A stretch of DNA of 64,000 bases from a bacterium D16-56 (GCA_003611875.1 RAYY01000007.1:99837-163836), one strand, 5' to 3'. Shown: positions 1 through 9,070, counted from the stretch's first letter. Made by a program: numbers and translations. Notes: generated by a model not told the origin, from the letters alone.

Positions 1-196
1 ATGTCCTCCTGAAAATCTCCCAAAGTCTCCTTCAAAGCCTTTCTGTCGTCCCGAATCTCCTCCAAAACTTCTATTCCTTCCTGCGATCCGTTCTGCTGCA
101 GCTTCTGCTCCCTGTCTTCGGCCGGAGCTGTTTTCCCATTCATCATAAGCAAGTCCTCTAACTCCTTCGTAATCCGGTTAATATCTTCATGCCCCA
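1..196 (-). CDS. Hypothetical protein, N-terminal part only (runs off the window)
   Basis: The first 65 codons of a minus-strand gene are visible; the rest lies beyond position 1. An ATG at 196 follows an AAGGAG ribosome binding site that overlaps the stop codon of the gtrA-like gene, so the two are probably co-transcribed and translationally coupled. The visible part is hydrophilic, rich in Glu/Lys/Gln and likely helical or coiled coil, with no signal peptide and no recognisable domain. GtrA proteins often sit beside a glycosyltransferase, but this N-terminus does not look like one. I do not recognise the family. Confidence 0.6.
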
Positions 197-210
197 TATC
201 CGGCCTCTCC

Positions 211-639
211 TTATGACACCTTTCTAAACACCACCCATTTGCTCAGCACATAATTCAGCACCAGTGAAATTCCTGACACTATGACCTTACAGATAAAATC
301 CTGCCGGATTCCCATGCCGTCCACCATGATCATCATAGCTGCCAAGGTAAACAATAATGTGGCAAACCGACAAGCCACAAAAGGCGCAAACTCCAGCCAC
401 ACATCCTTCGGTCTTAAGCTCCGGCTCTGAAACACAAACAGCTTGTTGGTAACAAAGGCAAACAGCACTGCCGCTGCCCACGACCACGCTGTAGCTGCCT
501 TATAATCGATTCCCCACCACCTGGTCATGACCCGGTAACTGATCCAATCCACCAGGGTTGTCAGCACACCAAAAATGACGTAAGAAATCGATTCAAAATT
601 CAGCAATTTTTTCTGCAGCCTGGTCCATAACTGTTTCAT
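211..639 (-). CDS. GtrA-like small membrane protein
   Basis: A polytopic protein of 142 residues with about four hydrophobic segments, matching the GtrA/DPMS1 family in size and pattern (an early G-V-x-T-x-x-D-W motif and a C-terminal L-N-Y-V-L-S-K-x-x-V-F motif). Family members are thought to help move lipid-linked sugars across the membrane for decoration of cell-surface polysaccharides; the sugar cannot be told here. The ATG at 639 is preferred over a GTG at 657 because an AAAGGA site lies about 8 nt ahead of it. The truncated gene follows directly, and a terminator separates this unit from the aminotransferase gene upstream. Confidence 0.85.
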   Translation of the reverse strand: MKQLWTRLQKKLLNFESISYVIFGVLTTLVDWISYRVMTRWWGIDYKAATAWSWAAAVLFAFVTNKLFVFQSRSLRPKDVWLEFAPFVACRFATLLFTLAAMMIMVDGMGIRQDFICKVIVSGISLVLNYVLSKWVVFRKVS

Positions 640-734
640 TTTGATTTTTCCTTTCACCGTAACACTTCACAATCTATTGTATTATAGGGCAGGAAGCAAA
701 AAATGTAAAGAGTGAAGAACTACACCGAAACGGC

Positions 735-768
735 AAAAAAGGCTCCTGTATACCAGCGAGCCTTTTTT
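735..768 (-). terminator. Rho-independent terminator after the aminotransferase gene
   Basis: GGCTC(CTG)...(CAG)GAGCC hairpin at 741-762, flanked by six A on the left and six T on the right, so it could work in both directions. On the minus strand the U-tract follows the stem and ends the aminotransferase transcript. Confidence 0.85.
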
Positions 769-812
769 CACCCCTTCTACCCGGTAAATCTCCGCCTCCT
801 CTGCAATCTCCT

Positions 813-2117
813 TCAGCTCTCTCCGTTTGCCTTTCTTTCTGCCAGAATCTTGTTGATGCTGACAATCTTTACACAAAGGGCAAACAGCTCCATGGCAAGA
901 ATCAGATCCTCAAGAGGAGGATAAGACGGGGCAATACGGATATTCCGATCCCGTGGATCCCTCCCGTAAGGATAAGTGGCCCCGGCCCCTGTCATAATCA
1001 GCCCGGCCTTTTTGCACCGTGCCACAATCTCTTTGGCACAGCCATCCAGAGAATCAAAGGAGATAAAATATCCCCCCTTGGGACTGGTCCAGGAACCAAT
1101 CTCCAATCCTGCCAGTTCCCTCTCCAAGGTACTGGTCACTGCCTCAAACTTAGGACGCATAATATCTGCATGAAGCCGCATATGCTCCACCATTCCATAG
1201 ATCCCGCCGAAGAACCTTACATGGCGGAGCTGGTTCACTTTATCATGGCCAATGGTCTGAAACTTAAGCTGCTTTTCAATATCCTCCAGATTATTGCGCG
1301 AGGTGGCAATAGCCGCAATACCAGAACCCGGAAAACTGATCTTGGATGTAGAGGAGAACTTATACACCAAATCCGGATTTCCCGCTCTTTTGCACTCGGC
1401 AAGAATCTCAATCAAATGATCCTGATCATAATCATACAAATGATGGATCCCATATGCATTGTCCCAATAGATTCTGAAATCCGGAGCTGCCGGCTTTAAC
1501 CGGGCAAAACGACGAACCGTCACATCCGAATAGCTGTTTCCGGTAGGATTGGAGTACTTGGGAACACACCAGATTCCCTTAATGCTCTCGTCTTCACTTA
1601 CCAGCTTCTCCACAAGATCCATATCCGGCCCCTCGCCGGTCAGCGGCACATTGATCATCTCAATCCCAAAATACTCTGTGATGGCAAAATGGCGGTCATA
1701 TCCTGGAACCGGACATAAAAATTTCACCTTGTCCAGCTTGCACCAGGGAGTATTTCCCATAACCCCATGTGTCATAGAACGGGAAACCGTGTCAAACATC
1801 ACATTCAGACTGGAGTTTCCATAAATAATAATATTGTCAGGAGATACCTCCATCATATCCCCCAAAAGCTCCTTCGCCTCCCCGATTCCGGTCAGTACAC
1901 CATAGTTCCGGCAGTCTGTACCATCGTCACAGGTCAGATCATCCTCACTGCCCAATACGTCCATCATTCCCATGGAAAGATCAAGCTGATCCACACTTGG
2001 TTTTCCCCTGGACATATCCAGCCGCAGATCCTTTCCCTGAAAATCCCTGTACCGGACAGAAAGCTGTTTTTTCAATGCAAGCAATTCCTCGTTACTCATC
2101 TGTGCATATGGCTGCAT
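813..2117 (-). CDS. Aspartate aminotransferase, class Ic (MocR-type fold, PF12897-like)
   Basis: A 434-residue PLP enzyme expected to interconvert aspartate plus 2-oxoglutarate with oxaloacetate plus glutamate in the cytosol. Visible family marks are the substrate-loop motif M-S-R-G-K-P, the S-N-P-T-G-N-S-Y motif, D-N-A-Y-G and the PLP-lysine region S-S-T-S-K-I-S-F-P-G-S-G. The closest group I recognise is the Corynebacterium-type aspartate aminotransferases rather than class Ia. ATG at 2117 is chosen over two upstream ATGs because the AAGGAGG site sits 8 nt before it. The gene lies after gatB in the same direction, has its own promoter, and would supply aspartate to the AspRS/GatCAB route encoded upstream. 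Confidence 0.85.
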   Translation of the reverse strand: MQPYAQMSNEELLALKKQLSVRYRDFQGKDLRLDMSRGKPSVDQLDLSMGMMDVLGSEDDLTCDDGTDCRNYGVLTGIGEAKELLGDMMEVSPDNIIIYGNSSLNVMFDTVSRSMTHGVMGNTPWCKLDKVKFLCPVPGYDRHFAITEYFGIEMINVPLTGEGPDMDLVEKLVSEDESIKGIWCVPKYSNPTGNSYSDVTVRRFARLKPAAPDFRIYWDNAYGIHHLYDYDQDHLIEILAECKRAGNPDLVYKFSSTSKISFPGSGIAAIATSRNNLEDIEKQLKFQTIGHDKVNQLRHVRFFGGIYGMVEHMRLHADIMRPKFEAVTSTLERELAGLEIGSWTSPKGGYFISFDSLDGCAKEIVARCKKAGLIMTGAGATYPYGRDPRDRNIRIAPSYPPLEDLILAMELFALCVKIVSINKILAERKANGES

Positions 2118-2203
2118 ATTCATTTCCTCCTTCATTCCGGGATATTTCTCCATAACCCTATCCCTCTGCCTGCGTCCTTTTTGCTGTTTTTAAGTTTCTT
2201 ATC

Positions 2204-2232
2204 ATTCTACACGAAAAATGTGCAATTTACAA
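2204..2232 (-). promoter_or_regulatory. Sigma-A-type promoter for the aspartate aminotransferase
   Basis: On the minus strand TTGTAA (2232-2227), a 17-nt spacer and TAGAAT (2209-2204) lie in the 121-nt gap between gatB and the aminotransferase. It suggests expression independent of the upstream T-box. Confidence 0.6.
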
Positions 2233-2238
2233 TCGTTT

Positions 2239-3681
2239 TTATATCTCTGCCTCCAAAATGCCCTTCACCAGCTGATTCACCACTGCCGGATCCGCCTTGC
2301 CCTTCATCGCCCGCATGGTCTGTCCCACCACAAATCCCATGGCCTTCTGCTTTCCTGCCTTATAATCTGCCACAGACTGAGGATTCTTGTCAAGAATCTC
2401 CTGAATCACCTGTCTAAGAGCCCCCTCGTCGCTGACCACCTTAAGCCCCTTTTCCTCCACATACTGCTTCGGATCCACATTTTCTGCAAATATAGCCTCA
2501 AAAATATTCCGGGCAACCGTCCGGTTGATCACATGATCCTCCACCAGTCCGATCAGCTTTGCCAGATTTTCCGGGCTGAAGGAAAGATCCTCCGGCTCCT
2601 TTTCATGCTCCTTCAAAAGACGCATGGCATCCGTCATCAGCCAGTTGGATACCTCCTTAGGCCGGCCGCACAGCTTAACCGTTTCCTCGAACACATCAGC
2701 CAAATGCTTGGAAGCTGTCAGAATCCCGGCATCATACTCCGGAAGCTGATACTCCCTTTGATAGCGCTCCATTTTCTCTGCCTGAAGCTCCGGCTGTTGT
2801 GCCTTCACCCGGGCGATCCATTCGTCGCTGATCACAACCGGAACCAGATCCGGATCCGGGAAATATCGATAATCCTGAGCATCCTCTTTAGAACGCATGG
2901 CATGGGAGGCTTCCTTATTGTCATCCCATCTTCTTGTCTCCTGGATCACCTTTTTCCCTTCCTCTAAAAGCTCGATCTGCCGGTTTCTTTCCCCCTCAAC
3001 GGCTCTTGCTATGGCCTTAAAGGAGTTTAAATTTTTCATCTCCGTGCGGGTTCCCATCTCCTTCGTCCCTGCCTCCCTGACAGACAAATTCACGTCCGCC
3101 CGCATGGACCCTTCCTGCAGCTTACAGTCCGAAGCCCCCAAATACTGGATGATCAGCCGAAGCTTTTCCAAATAAGCAATCACCTCATCCGCACTGCGCA
3201 TATCAGGCTCTGACACGATCTCAATCAGCGGAACTCCGCTCCGGTTGTAATCCACCAAGGAACAATCCTCCCACTCGTCATGAATCAGCTTTCCCGCATC
3301 CTCCTCCATGTGGATTTCGTGAATACCCACCTTCTTTTTCCCTGCACCGGTCTCAATCTCCACCCATCCGTCATGACAAATAGGCAGATAAAGCTGGGAT
3401 ATCTGATAGTTCTGAGGATTATCCGGATAAAAATAATTCTTCCGGTCAAATTTGCAGTACTGGTTAATACTGCAATGCAATGCCAGACCCACAGCCAGGG
3501 CATATTCCACCACCTGTTTGTTAAGCACCGGCAAAGAACCCGGCATCCCGGTACAGACCGGGCAGGTGTGGCTGTTGGGTGCGCCTCCAAACTCCGTGGA
3601 ACAGCCGCAGAAAATCTTAGTCTTGGTGGCAAGCTCCACATGAACCTCCAGGCCGATTACCGTCTCATATTGTTTACTCAT
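2239..3681 (-). CDS. gatB: Aspartyl/glutamyl-tRNA(Asn/Gln) amidotransferase subunit B
   Basis: The 480-residue GatB subunit binds Asp-tRNA(Asn) or Glu-tRNA(Gln), activates the acyl group with ATP and receives ammonia from GatA. The N-terminus contains the family motif V-I-G-L-E-V-H-V-E-L plus the C-G-C zinc-type cysteines, followed by the R-x-D-V-N-x-S-V motif and a C-terminal GatB/YqeY domain. Length is normal. ATG at 3681 has an AGGAGG site 6 nt away and overlaps the gatA stop as ATGA, a sign of translational coupling. Part of the T-box-controlled aspS2-gatCAB operon. Confidence 0.97.
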   Translation of the reverse strand: MSKQYETVIGLEVHVELATKTKIFCGCSTEFGGAPNSHTCPVCTGMPGSLPVLNKQVVEYALAVGLALHCSINQYCKFDRKNYFYPDNPQNYQISQLYLPICHDGWVEIETGAGKKKVGIHEIHMEEDAGKLIHDEWEDCSLVDYNRSGVPLIEIVSEPDMRSADEVIAYLEKLRLIIQYLGASDCKLQEGSMRADVNLSVREAGTKEMGTRTEMKNLNSFKAIARAVEGERNRQIELLEEGKKVIQETRRWDDNKEASHAMRSKEDAQDYRYFPDPDLVPVVISDEWIARVKAQQPELQAEKMERYQREYQLPEYDAGILTASKHLADVFEETVKLCGRPKEVSNWLMTDAMRLLKEHEKEPEDLSFSPENLAKLIGLVEDHVINRTVARNIFEAIFAENVDPKQYVEEKGLKVVSDEGALRQVIQEILDKNPQSVADYKAGKQKAMGFVVGQTMRAMKGKADPAVVNQLVKGILEAEI

Positions 3682-5336
3682 GCCGCACCTCCTGTTCCCG
3701 TGCCGTCCGGAGACGCAGTGATTCTTATTCCTGCCCCTCTCTTTGCCGCCGCATAGGCAGCCTCTCCCATGCCTCCTGCGCCTTCTGACTCCTCTGTCCA
3801 TTTGTTCTCCATCGCCATGGAGCCCTTAGGCGTTCCTGTCTCACCATACATGGTTTGGTCCCTCTCTGCTCCCCTCACCGCCAGCTCCGGCTGCTCGTAG
3901 CTCCGGCTGCACTCATAAGCATAACCGGCACGAATAATATTTTTTTCCTGAAAGCAGTCCCCAATAAGCTGCACCCCAATCGGAAGTCCCTGAGAATCCT
4001 TCCCGCAGGGTACGCTCATTGCCGGAAGCCCGGCCAGATTCACCGATATGGTATAAATATCCCCCAGGTACATTTTCAGCGGATCACATAAGGATTGTCC
4101 CAGCTTCGGTGCCGTAGAAGGCGCCGTAGGTCCCAGAATCACGTCAAAATGCTTAAATGCCCGGTCAAATGCCTGTTTAATCAGAGCCTTGGTTTTTAAC
4201 GCCTTCAGATAATACGCATCATAATAACCGCTGCTGAGCACAAAGGAACCCAGCATAATCCTCCGCTTCACCTCCGGGCCAAAGCCCTCCGATCGGCTCC
4301 TCTTATACATATTGTGAAGCCCTTCATACTCCTTTGCCCGGAATCCATACTTAACCCCGTCAAACCGGGACAGATTGGAGCTTGCCTCGGCAGAAGCAAT
4401 CACATAATAAGCCGGAATCGCATACTCTGTCAGGCTTAGATCAAATTCCTCCACCAAAGCTCCCTTTTTCTCCAGAACCCCGGCAGCCTTTAAAATTGCC
4501 TCCTTTACCTGTCCGTCCAGCCCTGCGCCCAGATAATCCTTTGGAATCCCGATTCTCATCCCCCTCACATCATCCACCAAGGCAGAGGTAAAATCATAGT
4601 CTCTCCTGGCAATGGATGTGCTGTCCTTTTTATCATAGGAAGAAATCAATTCCAAGACTGCCGTACAATCCTCCACATTTTTCCCCACAGGGCCGATCTG
4701 ATCCAGGGAGGAGCCGTAGGCAATTAACCCGTATCGGGACACGGTTCCATAGGTAGGCTTGATTCCCGTCACCCCGCAGAAGGAGCTGGGCTGGCGGATG
4801 GAGCCTCCTGTGTCTGACCCCAGTGCATAAAAACATTCATTGGCAGCCACGGCCCCGCAGGAGCCTCCCGAAGATCCTCCCGGCACATGCTCTGGATTCC
4901 ATGGATTCTTTGTCGCTCCAAAGGCGGATGTCTCTGTGGTGCTTCCCATGGCAAACTCGTCCATATTCGTCTTTCCCAAAATGACAGCGCCTCCATCCAG
5001 AAGCCTTACTACCGCCTCTGCCGTGTAGGAGGGCATGAAATTCTCAAGGATCCGGGAACTGCAGGTGGCAGGCAGCCCCTCTATGCAAAGATTATCCTTG
5101 ATGGCTGCCGGAACCCCTGCCAGAGGGCCGGTCAGCTCGCCGTCATCGATCTTCTTCTGAACCTTTTGCGCCTGGTCCAGCACCATCCTTTCATCCACTG
5201 TCACATAGCAGTTCAGCTCTGGTTCCAGCACACGCATCTGTGCCAGTGCCGTCTTGGCAGCCTCCTCCACGCCGATCTCTTTCTTCTTTATCCTTCTGCC
5301 CAATTCCAGGGCAGTCAGTTCCAGGATACTCCTCAT
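3678..5336 (-). CDS. gatA: Aspartyl/glutamyl-tRNA amidotransferase subunit A, with C-terminal extension
   Basis: Amidase-signature subunit that hydrolyses glutamine and channels ammonia to GatB. The amidase Ser-Ser-Lys core is visible: the catalytic Lys in A-A-I-K-D-N, and the Gly/Ser-rich loop G-G-S-S-G-G-S followed by G-S-D-T-G-G-S-I-R. The protein is 552 residues against a usual ~485-495. The last ~60 residues, after the point where other GatA proteins end (around S-R-S-Y-E-Q-P-E-L), are rich in Gly/Ala/Glu and look unstructured. ATG at 5336 with an AAGGAG site. The 3' end overlaps gatB by 4 nt. Confidence 0.96.
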   Translation of the reverse strand: MRSILELTALELGRRIKKKEIGVEEAAKTALAQMRVLEPELNCYVTVDERMVLDQAQKVQKKIDDGELTGPLAGVPAAIKDNLCIEGLPATCSSRILENFMPSYTAEAVVRLLDGGAVILGKTNMDEFAMGSTTETSAFGATKNPWNPEHVPGGSSGGSCGAVAANECFYALGSDTGGSIRQPSSFCGVTGIKPTYGTVSRYGLIAYGSSLDQIGPVGKNVEDCTAVLELISSYDKKDSTSIARRDYDFTSALVDDVRGMRIGIPKDYLGAGLDGQVKEAILKAAGVLEKKGALVEEFDLSLTEYAIPAYYVIASAEASSNLSRFDGVKYGFRAKEYEGLHNMYKRSRSEGFGPEVKRRIMLGSFVLSSGYYDAYYLKALKTKALIKQAFDRAFKHFDVILGPTAPSTAPKLGQSLCDPLKMYLGDIYTISVNLAGLPAMSVPCGKDSQGLPIGVQLIGDCFQEKNIIRAGYAYECSRSYEQPELAVRGAERDQTMYGETGTPKGSMAMENKWTEESEGAGGMGEAAYAAAKRGAGIRITASPDGTGTGGAA

Positions 5337-5385
5337 ATCTGCTCCTTTCTCCCTTTCCCTCTGCCTTCTTTTCCTTCCCTTTGCT

Positions 5386-5679
5386 CTATTCCACGGTCTT
5401 GGGAACCTTAAATGCCCCCGCCTTCTGCTCCGGCGCATTTTTCAGAATCTTCTCTCTCTCATTTCCATTTGTCACCACATCCTCCCGAAACACATTATTT
5501 ACCGGAAATACATGGGACATAGGCTCCGCCTGACTGGTATCCAGCTCATTTAACTTATCAATATAGTCCAGCATCCTCTCCATGTCTTTTCTGGCTGCCT
5601 CCTTTTCCTCCGGGGAAAGCTCCAGCTTTGCCAGAATCCCTACATACTCTATTGTTTCCCTGCTGATTGCATTTGCCAT
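5386..5679 (-). CDS. gatC: Aspartyl/glutamyl-tRNA amidotransferase subunit C
   Basis: A 97-residue GatC, the belt-like subunit that wraps around and stabilises the GatA-GatB interface. The family pattern V-x-x-L-A-K-L-E-L-S-x-E-E, the [13 protein letters not shown] region and the P-M-S-H-V motif are all present. It lies 49 nt ahead of gatA and 47 nt after aspS2, so it is the second gene of the operon. The length is normal. Confidence 0.95.
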   Translation of the reverse strand: MANAISRETIEYVGILAKLELSPEEKEAARKDMERMLDYIDKLNELDTSQAEPMSHVFPVNNVFREDVVTNGNEREKILKNAPEQKAGAFKVPKTVE

Positions 5680-5726
5680 TGATTCATTCTCCCTTCTTCC
5701 CTGCCAAAGCCTTTCACAAATATCCT

Positions 5727-7058
5727 TTAAGGCTCCAGCCTGGTCACGTCCCTTGGAAACAGGGTAGTCTCCCGCACATTCTGTTCATCCAGAAGCTTCA
5801 TGGTCAATCTCTCCAGACCGATTCCCAGCCCTCCATGAGGCGGCATCCCGTACTGAAAAATCATCAGATAGTCCCGAATATCCTCCGGGTCCATATTCCT
5901 GCTGGCCATTTTCTCCAAAATCACCTCATATTCATGGATTCTCTGCCCGCCGGTGGTGATCTCAAGTCCCTTATAAAGCAAATCAAAGCTTAAGGTAAAC
6001 CGGCTGTCCTCCGGATCGTCCATTGCATAAAACGGCCGTTTCTTGGACGGGTAATGAGTGACAAACACAAAATCACTGTCATATTCCTCCTGAAAATACC
6101 GGCCGATCAAGGTCTCCTCCTCTGGCTCCAGGTCAAAGGGATTGCGGATTTTCCTGTTATATTTCTCAGACACCAGCTCCTTGGCCTTGTCAAACCGAAC
6201 CTGGGGAATTCTCTCAATCCTGGGAAGCTTTACCTCCAGCATTTCCAGCTCCCTCCCATAATCCCGATTTAAAAGCTCCATGGTATACTGCAGAAATCCG
6301 GTCTCCATGGCCATCACATCCTCAAAGCTGTCAATGTATCCCATCTCAAAATCCAGGCTGACATACTCATTTAAATGGCGGGTCGTATTATGCTTTTCCG
6401 CCCGAAACACCGGCGCTGCCTCAAATACACGATCATACACCCCCACCATGGTCTGCTTATAAAACTGCGGGCTTTGTCCCAGCTCTGCCTTTTTGTTAAA
6501 ATAATTCAGCTTAAACACATTGGCTCCGCCTTCTGCCCCTCGGGATACGATCTTAGGTGTTCTGATCTCTGTAAAGCCCTGTCCGAATAAAAATTCCCGA
6601 AATCCTCTGACAATCCCCTCTTGAATCTTAAACTTTGCCCGCTCCCGCACATTTCTGAGGGAGACCGGCCGCAATGCCAGCTTTGTCTCCAGAGAGGTAT
6701 TCATCTTCCATTTATTGACGGCAAGCGGCAGCACCTGGGAAGGCTCTGACAAAACCCGAATTTCCCGCAGACGGATCTCAAATCCCCAGGGCGCCCGATT
6801 TTCCTTTGCCACTACGCCCGTAACCTCCACAGCCCCTTCCTCTTTTAAGTTCTTCAGGGAAAAGCTGCAGCTTCCCTCCTCATAGACACACTGCACCAAG
6901 CCCTCTGACTTGCGCAAAATCACAAACGCCACATCCCCCATATTTCGGATACGATGAACAGCCCCGTTGATTTTAACCGTCTTTCCCTCATAATCTCCCT
7001 CAAGAAGCTCCCTTATTCCTTTGGTTTCCTTTTCTTTCACTCCAGTCAGAAATTCCAT
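5727..7058 (-). CDS. aspS: Archaeal-type aspartyl-tRNA synthetase, probably non-discriminating (AspRS2)
   Basis: Class IIb synthetase of 443 residues: N-terminal OB-fold anticodon domain (about 15-105) and a class II catalytic core with motif 2 ([12 protein letters not shown]) and motif 3 (G-L-G-I-G-L-E-R-L). The short length without the bacterial GAD insertion and the G-G-Q-R-I-H loop point to the archaeal/AspS2 type rather than AsnRS. Next to gatCAB this implies Asp is loaded on tRNA(Asn) and then amidated to Asn. ATG at 7058 has an AAGGAG site. First gene of the T-box operon. Non-discrimination is inferred from family and context. Confidence 0.93.
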   Translation of the reverse strand: MEFLTGVKEKETKGIRELLEGDYEGKTVKINGAVHRIRNMGDVAFVILRKSEGLVQCVYEEGSCSFSLKNLKEEGAVEVTGVVAKENRAPWGFEIRLREIRVLSEPSQVLPLAVNKWKMNTSLETKLALRPVSLRNVRERAKFKIQEGIVRGFREFLFGQGFTEIRTPKIVSRGAEGGANVFKLNYFNKKAELGQSPQFYKQTMVGVYDRVFEAAPVFRAEKHNTTRHLNEYVSLDFEMGYIDSFEDVMAMETGFLQYTMELLNRDYGRELEMLEVKLPRIERIPQVRFDKAKELVSEKYNRKIRNPFDLEPEEETLIGRYFQEEYDSDFVFVTHYPSKKRPFYAMDDPEDSRFTLSFDLLYKGLEITTGGQRIHEYEVILEKMASRNMDPEDIRDYLMIFQYGMPPHGGLGIGLERLTMKLLDEQNVRETTLFPRDVTRLEP

Positions 7059-7163
7059 GGTTCTCTCCTTCCTAAAATGTAATGGTTTTGATTCCGGCCC
7101 GGCCTTTGATGCTTCTGTCAGAAGATACGGACATCCTGCACATTTCTCCAAAATTTCCCCAAC

Positions 7164-7500
7164 AAAAAACCGCCCCGGAATATAGCTGCCTATTCCGGGA
7201 CGGGACATTCTCCTTGATCGAATCATGCTCCGCGGTACCACCCGCATTGAGACCGGCCCCTGCAAAGAACCGGCTCTCCACTCTCGGCACATAACGGGTG
7301 CCATCCGGGTATCCCTACTGAAGATTTTGCCGCTGATAAAACCATACGGCGGCTCTCTGGTTCAGAATACCGGCTCCGGAGTGTTCCCTGACTGCCTGGT
7401 CCAGCCTGACGGCGCTTTCAGTCGGTGACGCCATCTTCCTGTCGAAGTCCCAAAGCAAGAGTCTCCTTCTCAGCCTTTTTCATGCTTTGCCGCACTAAAT
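7164..7500 (-). promoter_or_regulatory. T-box riboswitch controlling aspS2-gatCAB
   Basis: The minus strand carries the hallmark T-box sequence GGGTGGTACCGCGG (within 7230-7248), followed by a terminator made of TCCCGGAATA (near 7200) and TATTCCGGGG (to 7173) and a U-run at 7170-7164. A Stem I region precedes it; its lower helix can form from GGCT (near 7474) and AGCC (near 7350). Just 5' of the closing strand lies GAAC at 7363-7360, the likely specifier, giving AAC (Asn) or, shifted by one base, GAA (Glu). Uncharged tRNA would stabilise the antiterminator and allow transcription of the synthetase and amidotransferase genes. Confidence 0.93.
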
Positions 7501-7507
7501 TGTTACT

Positions 7508-7536
7508 ATATTATCACAATCAATTTTTAATTGCAA
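7508..7536 (-). promoter_or_regulatory. Promoter of the T-box/aspS2 operon
   Basis: Minus-strand TTGCAA (7536-7531), 17-nt spacer, TAATAT (7513-7508), placed a few bases before the first T-box helix. Confidence 0.65.
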
Positions 7537-7625
7537 TACCCACTTTTCACAAATCTCATTCCTTCTCCCGGCCCCGGTTTGTAACCTTGTCCGGTTTTTT
7601 CTTTCCTTCTCCCCTGCTTCTGCGG

Positions 7626-7654
7626 TTGACAACCATTGTCAAAAAGAGTAAAAT
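7626..7654 (+). promoter_or_regulatory. MATE-gene promoter with an overlapping palindromic operator
   Basis: TTGACA (7626-7631), 17-nt spacer, TAAAAT (7649-7654). The -35 box is the left half of a perfect palindrome, TTGACA-accat-TGTCAA (7626-7642), the usual shape of a dimeric repressor site such as that of MarR-type proteins. No regulator gene is adjacent. Confidence 0.7.
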
Positions 7655-7700
7655 AATCAGCACGCTAACAGATAAAACTCCAACAGGAAAGGAGCATTTT

Positions 7701-9068
7701 ATGCCTCAAACGTCCATCAAACCAGAACAAAACCGGATGGGAACCATGCCTGTGAACCGTCTGCTTATCTCCATGTCCCTGCCCATGATCATCTCCATGC
7801 TGGTGCAGGCCATGTACAATATTATAGACAGCATCTTTGTGTCACGAATCAATGAAGCTGCCCTGGCTGCCATTTCCATGGCTTTCCCAATCCAGAGCCT
7901 GATGATCGCTGTCTCCTCCGGCACCTGCGTAGGAGTCAATGCACTGCTTTCCCGCTCTTTAGGCGAGCAAAATCCCAAGGAAGCACAAAAGGCGGCACAG
8001 AACGGGATCTTTCTTGCCGTTCTGGGAGCTTTGGCCTTTGCCTTGTTTGGCTTCTTTGCCTCTAGGCTTTACTTTGCCAGCCAGACCGATGACCCTGAGA
8101 TCATTGAATACGGCGTTCAATATCTTCAGATCTGCCTGATCTTTTCCATTGGCTTTTATATGGAAATGATGCTGGAGAGGATCATGCAGTCCACAGGACG
8201 AACCATTTACAACATGTTCTCCCAGGGACTGGGAGCCATCACCAATATTATTCTGGATCCCATCATGATTTTCGGACTTTTTGGCTTTCCTGCCCTAGGC
8301 ATCCGAGGCGCTGCCATTGCCACAGTAACCGGCCAGTTTCTTGCCATGTTCATTTCCCTGTTCTGCAACATCCGCTGGAACCCGGACGTGAGCATCCGCA
8401 TGAAGGGCTTTGCCCCGGACAAGCGTATTATCGGCATCATCTATGCTGTGGGCCTTCCCTCCATTGTCATGCAGTCCATTGCCTCTGTCATGACCTATGG
8501 CATGAACAAAATCCTGGGAATCTTTTCCTCCACGGCTGTCACCGTATTCGGTGTCTACTTTAAGCTTCAAAGCTTTGTTTTCATGCCGGTATTTGGCCTC
8601 AACAACGGTATGATTCCCATTATTGCCTACAACTACGGAGCCAGGAACCGGAAGCGGATTATGGACACAGCCCGCATGAGCATTATTATCGCTGTCAGTA
8701 TTATGCTGCTGGGCCTTGCCGTCTTCCAGCTGTTTCCAGCCCAGCTCCTGCTCCTGTTTGATGCCTCTGACCACATGCTTGAGATCGGCATACCAGCCCT
8801 GCGGCTGATCAGCTTAAGCTTTCTCTTTGCCGGATACTGCATCATTGTAGGCTCTGTGTTTCAGGCTTTGGGCAATGGAATATACAGCCTGATCACTTCT
8901 GTGGCCAGACAGCTATTGTGCATCCTTCCTGCTGCCTGGATTTTTGCCAAAACCTGGGGTCTTCATGCAGTGTGGTATTCCTTCCCCTTAGCAGAGATCC
9001 TTTCCGTAATTCTGAGCACGATCCTGTTTAAGCGGATTTATGACGAAAAAATCCGGAAGCTGGAATAA
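7701..9068 (+). CDS. MATE family multidrug/cation antiporter
   Basis: A 455-residue membrane protein with about twelve transmembrane helices in two similar halves. The early motif P-x-x-x-I-S-M-L-V-Q-A-M-Y-N-I-I-D-S-I-F-V is typical of MATE exporters, which expel drugs or metabolites in exchange for Na+ or H+. ATG at 7701 follows AAAGGAG with 7 nt spacing; longer readings upstream run through the promoter and are rejected. Transcribed divergently from the T-box operon and followed by mntP. The promoter palindrome suggests induction by a ligand. Substrate unknown. Confidence 0.93.
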   Translation: MPQTSIKPEQNRMGTMPVNRLLISMSLPMIISMLVQAMYNIIDSIFVSRINEAALAAISMAFPIQSLMIAVSSGTCVGVNALLSRSLGEQNPKEAQKAAQNGIFLAVLGALAFALFGFFASRLYFASQTDDPEIIEYGVQYLQICLIFSIGFYMEMMLERIMQSTGRTIYNMFSQGLGAITNIILDPIMIFGLFGFPALGIRGAAIATVTGQFLAMFISLFCNIRWNPDVSIRMKGFAPDKRIIGIIYAVGLPSIVMQSIASVMTYGMNKILGIFSSTAVTVFGVYFKLQSFVFMPVFGLNNGMIPIIAYNYGARNRKRIMDTARMSIIIAVSIMLLGLAVFQLFPAQLLLLFDASDHMLEIGIPALRLISLSFLFAGYCIIVGSVFQALGNGIYSLITSVARQLLCILPAAWIFAKTWGLHAVWYSFPLAEILSVILSTILFKRIYDEKIRKLE

Positions 9069-9070
9069 GC

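Noticed and set aside
5727..7058. Considered as asparaginyl-tRNA synthetase
   Set aside because: The G-G-Q-R-I-H loop, motif 3 spelling and gatCAB neighbours fit archaeal-type AspRS better.
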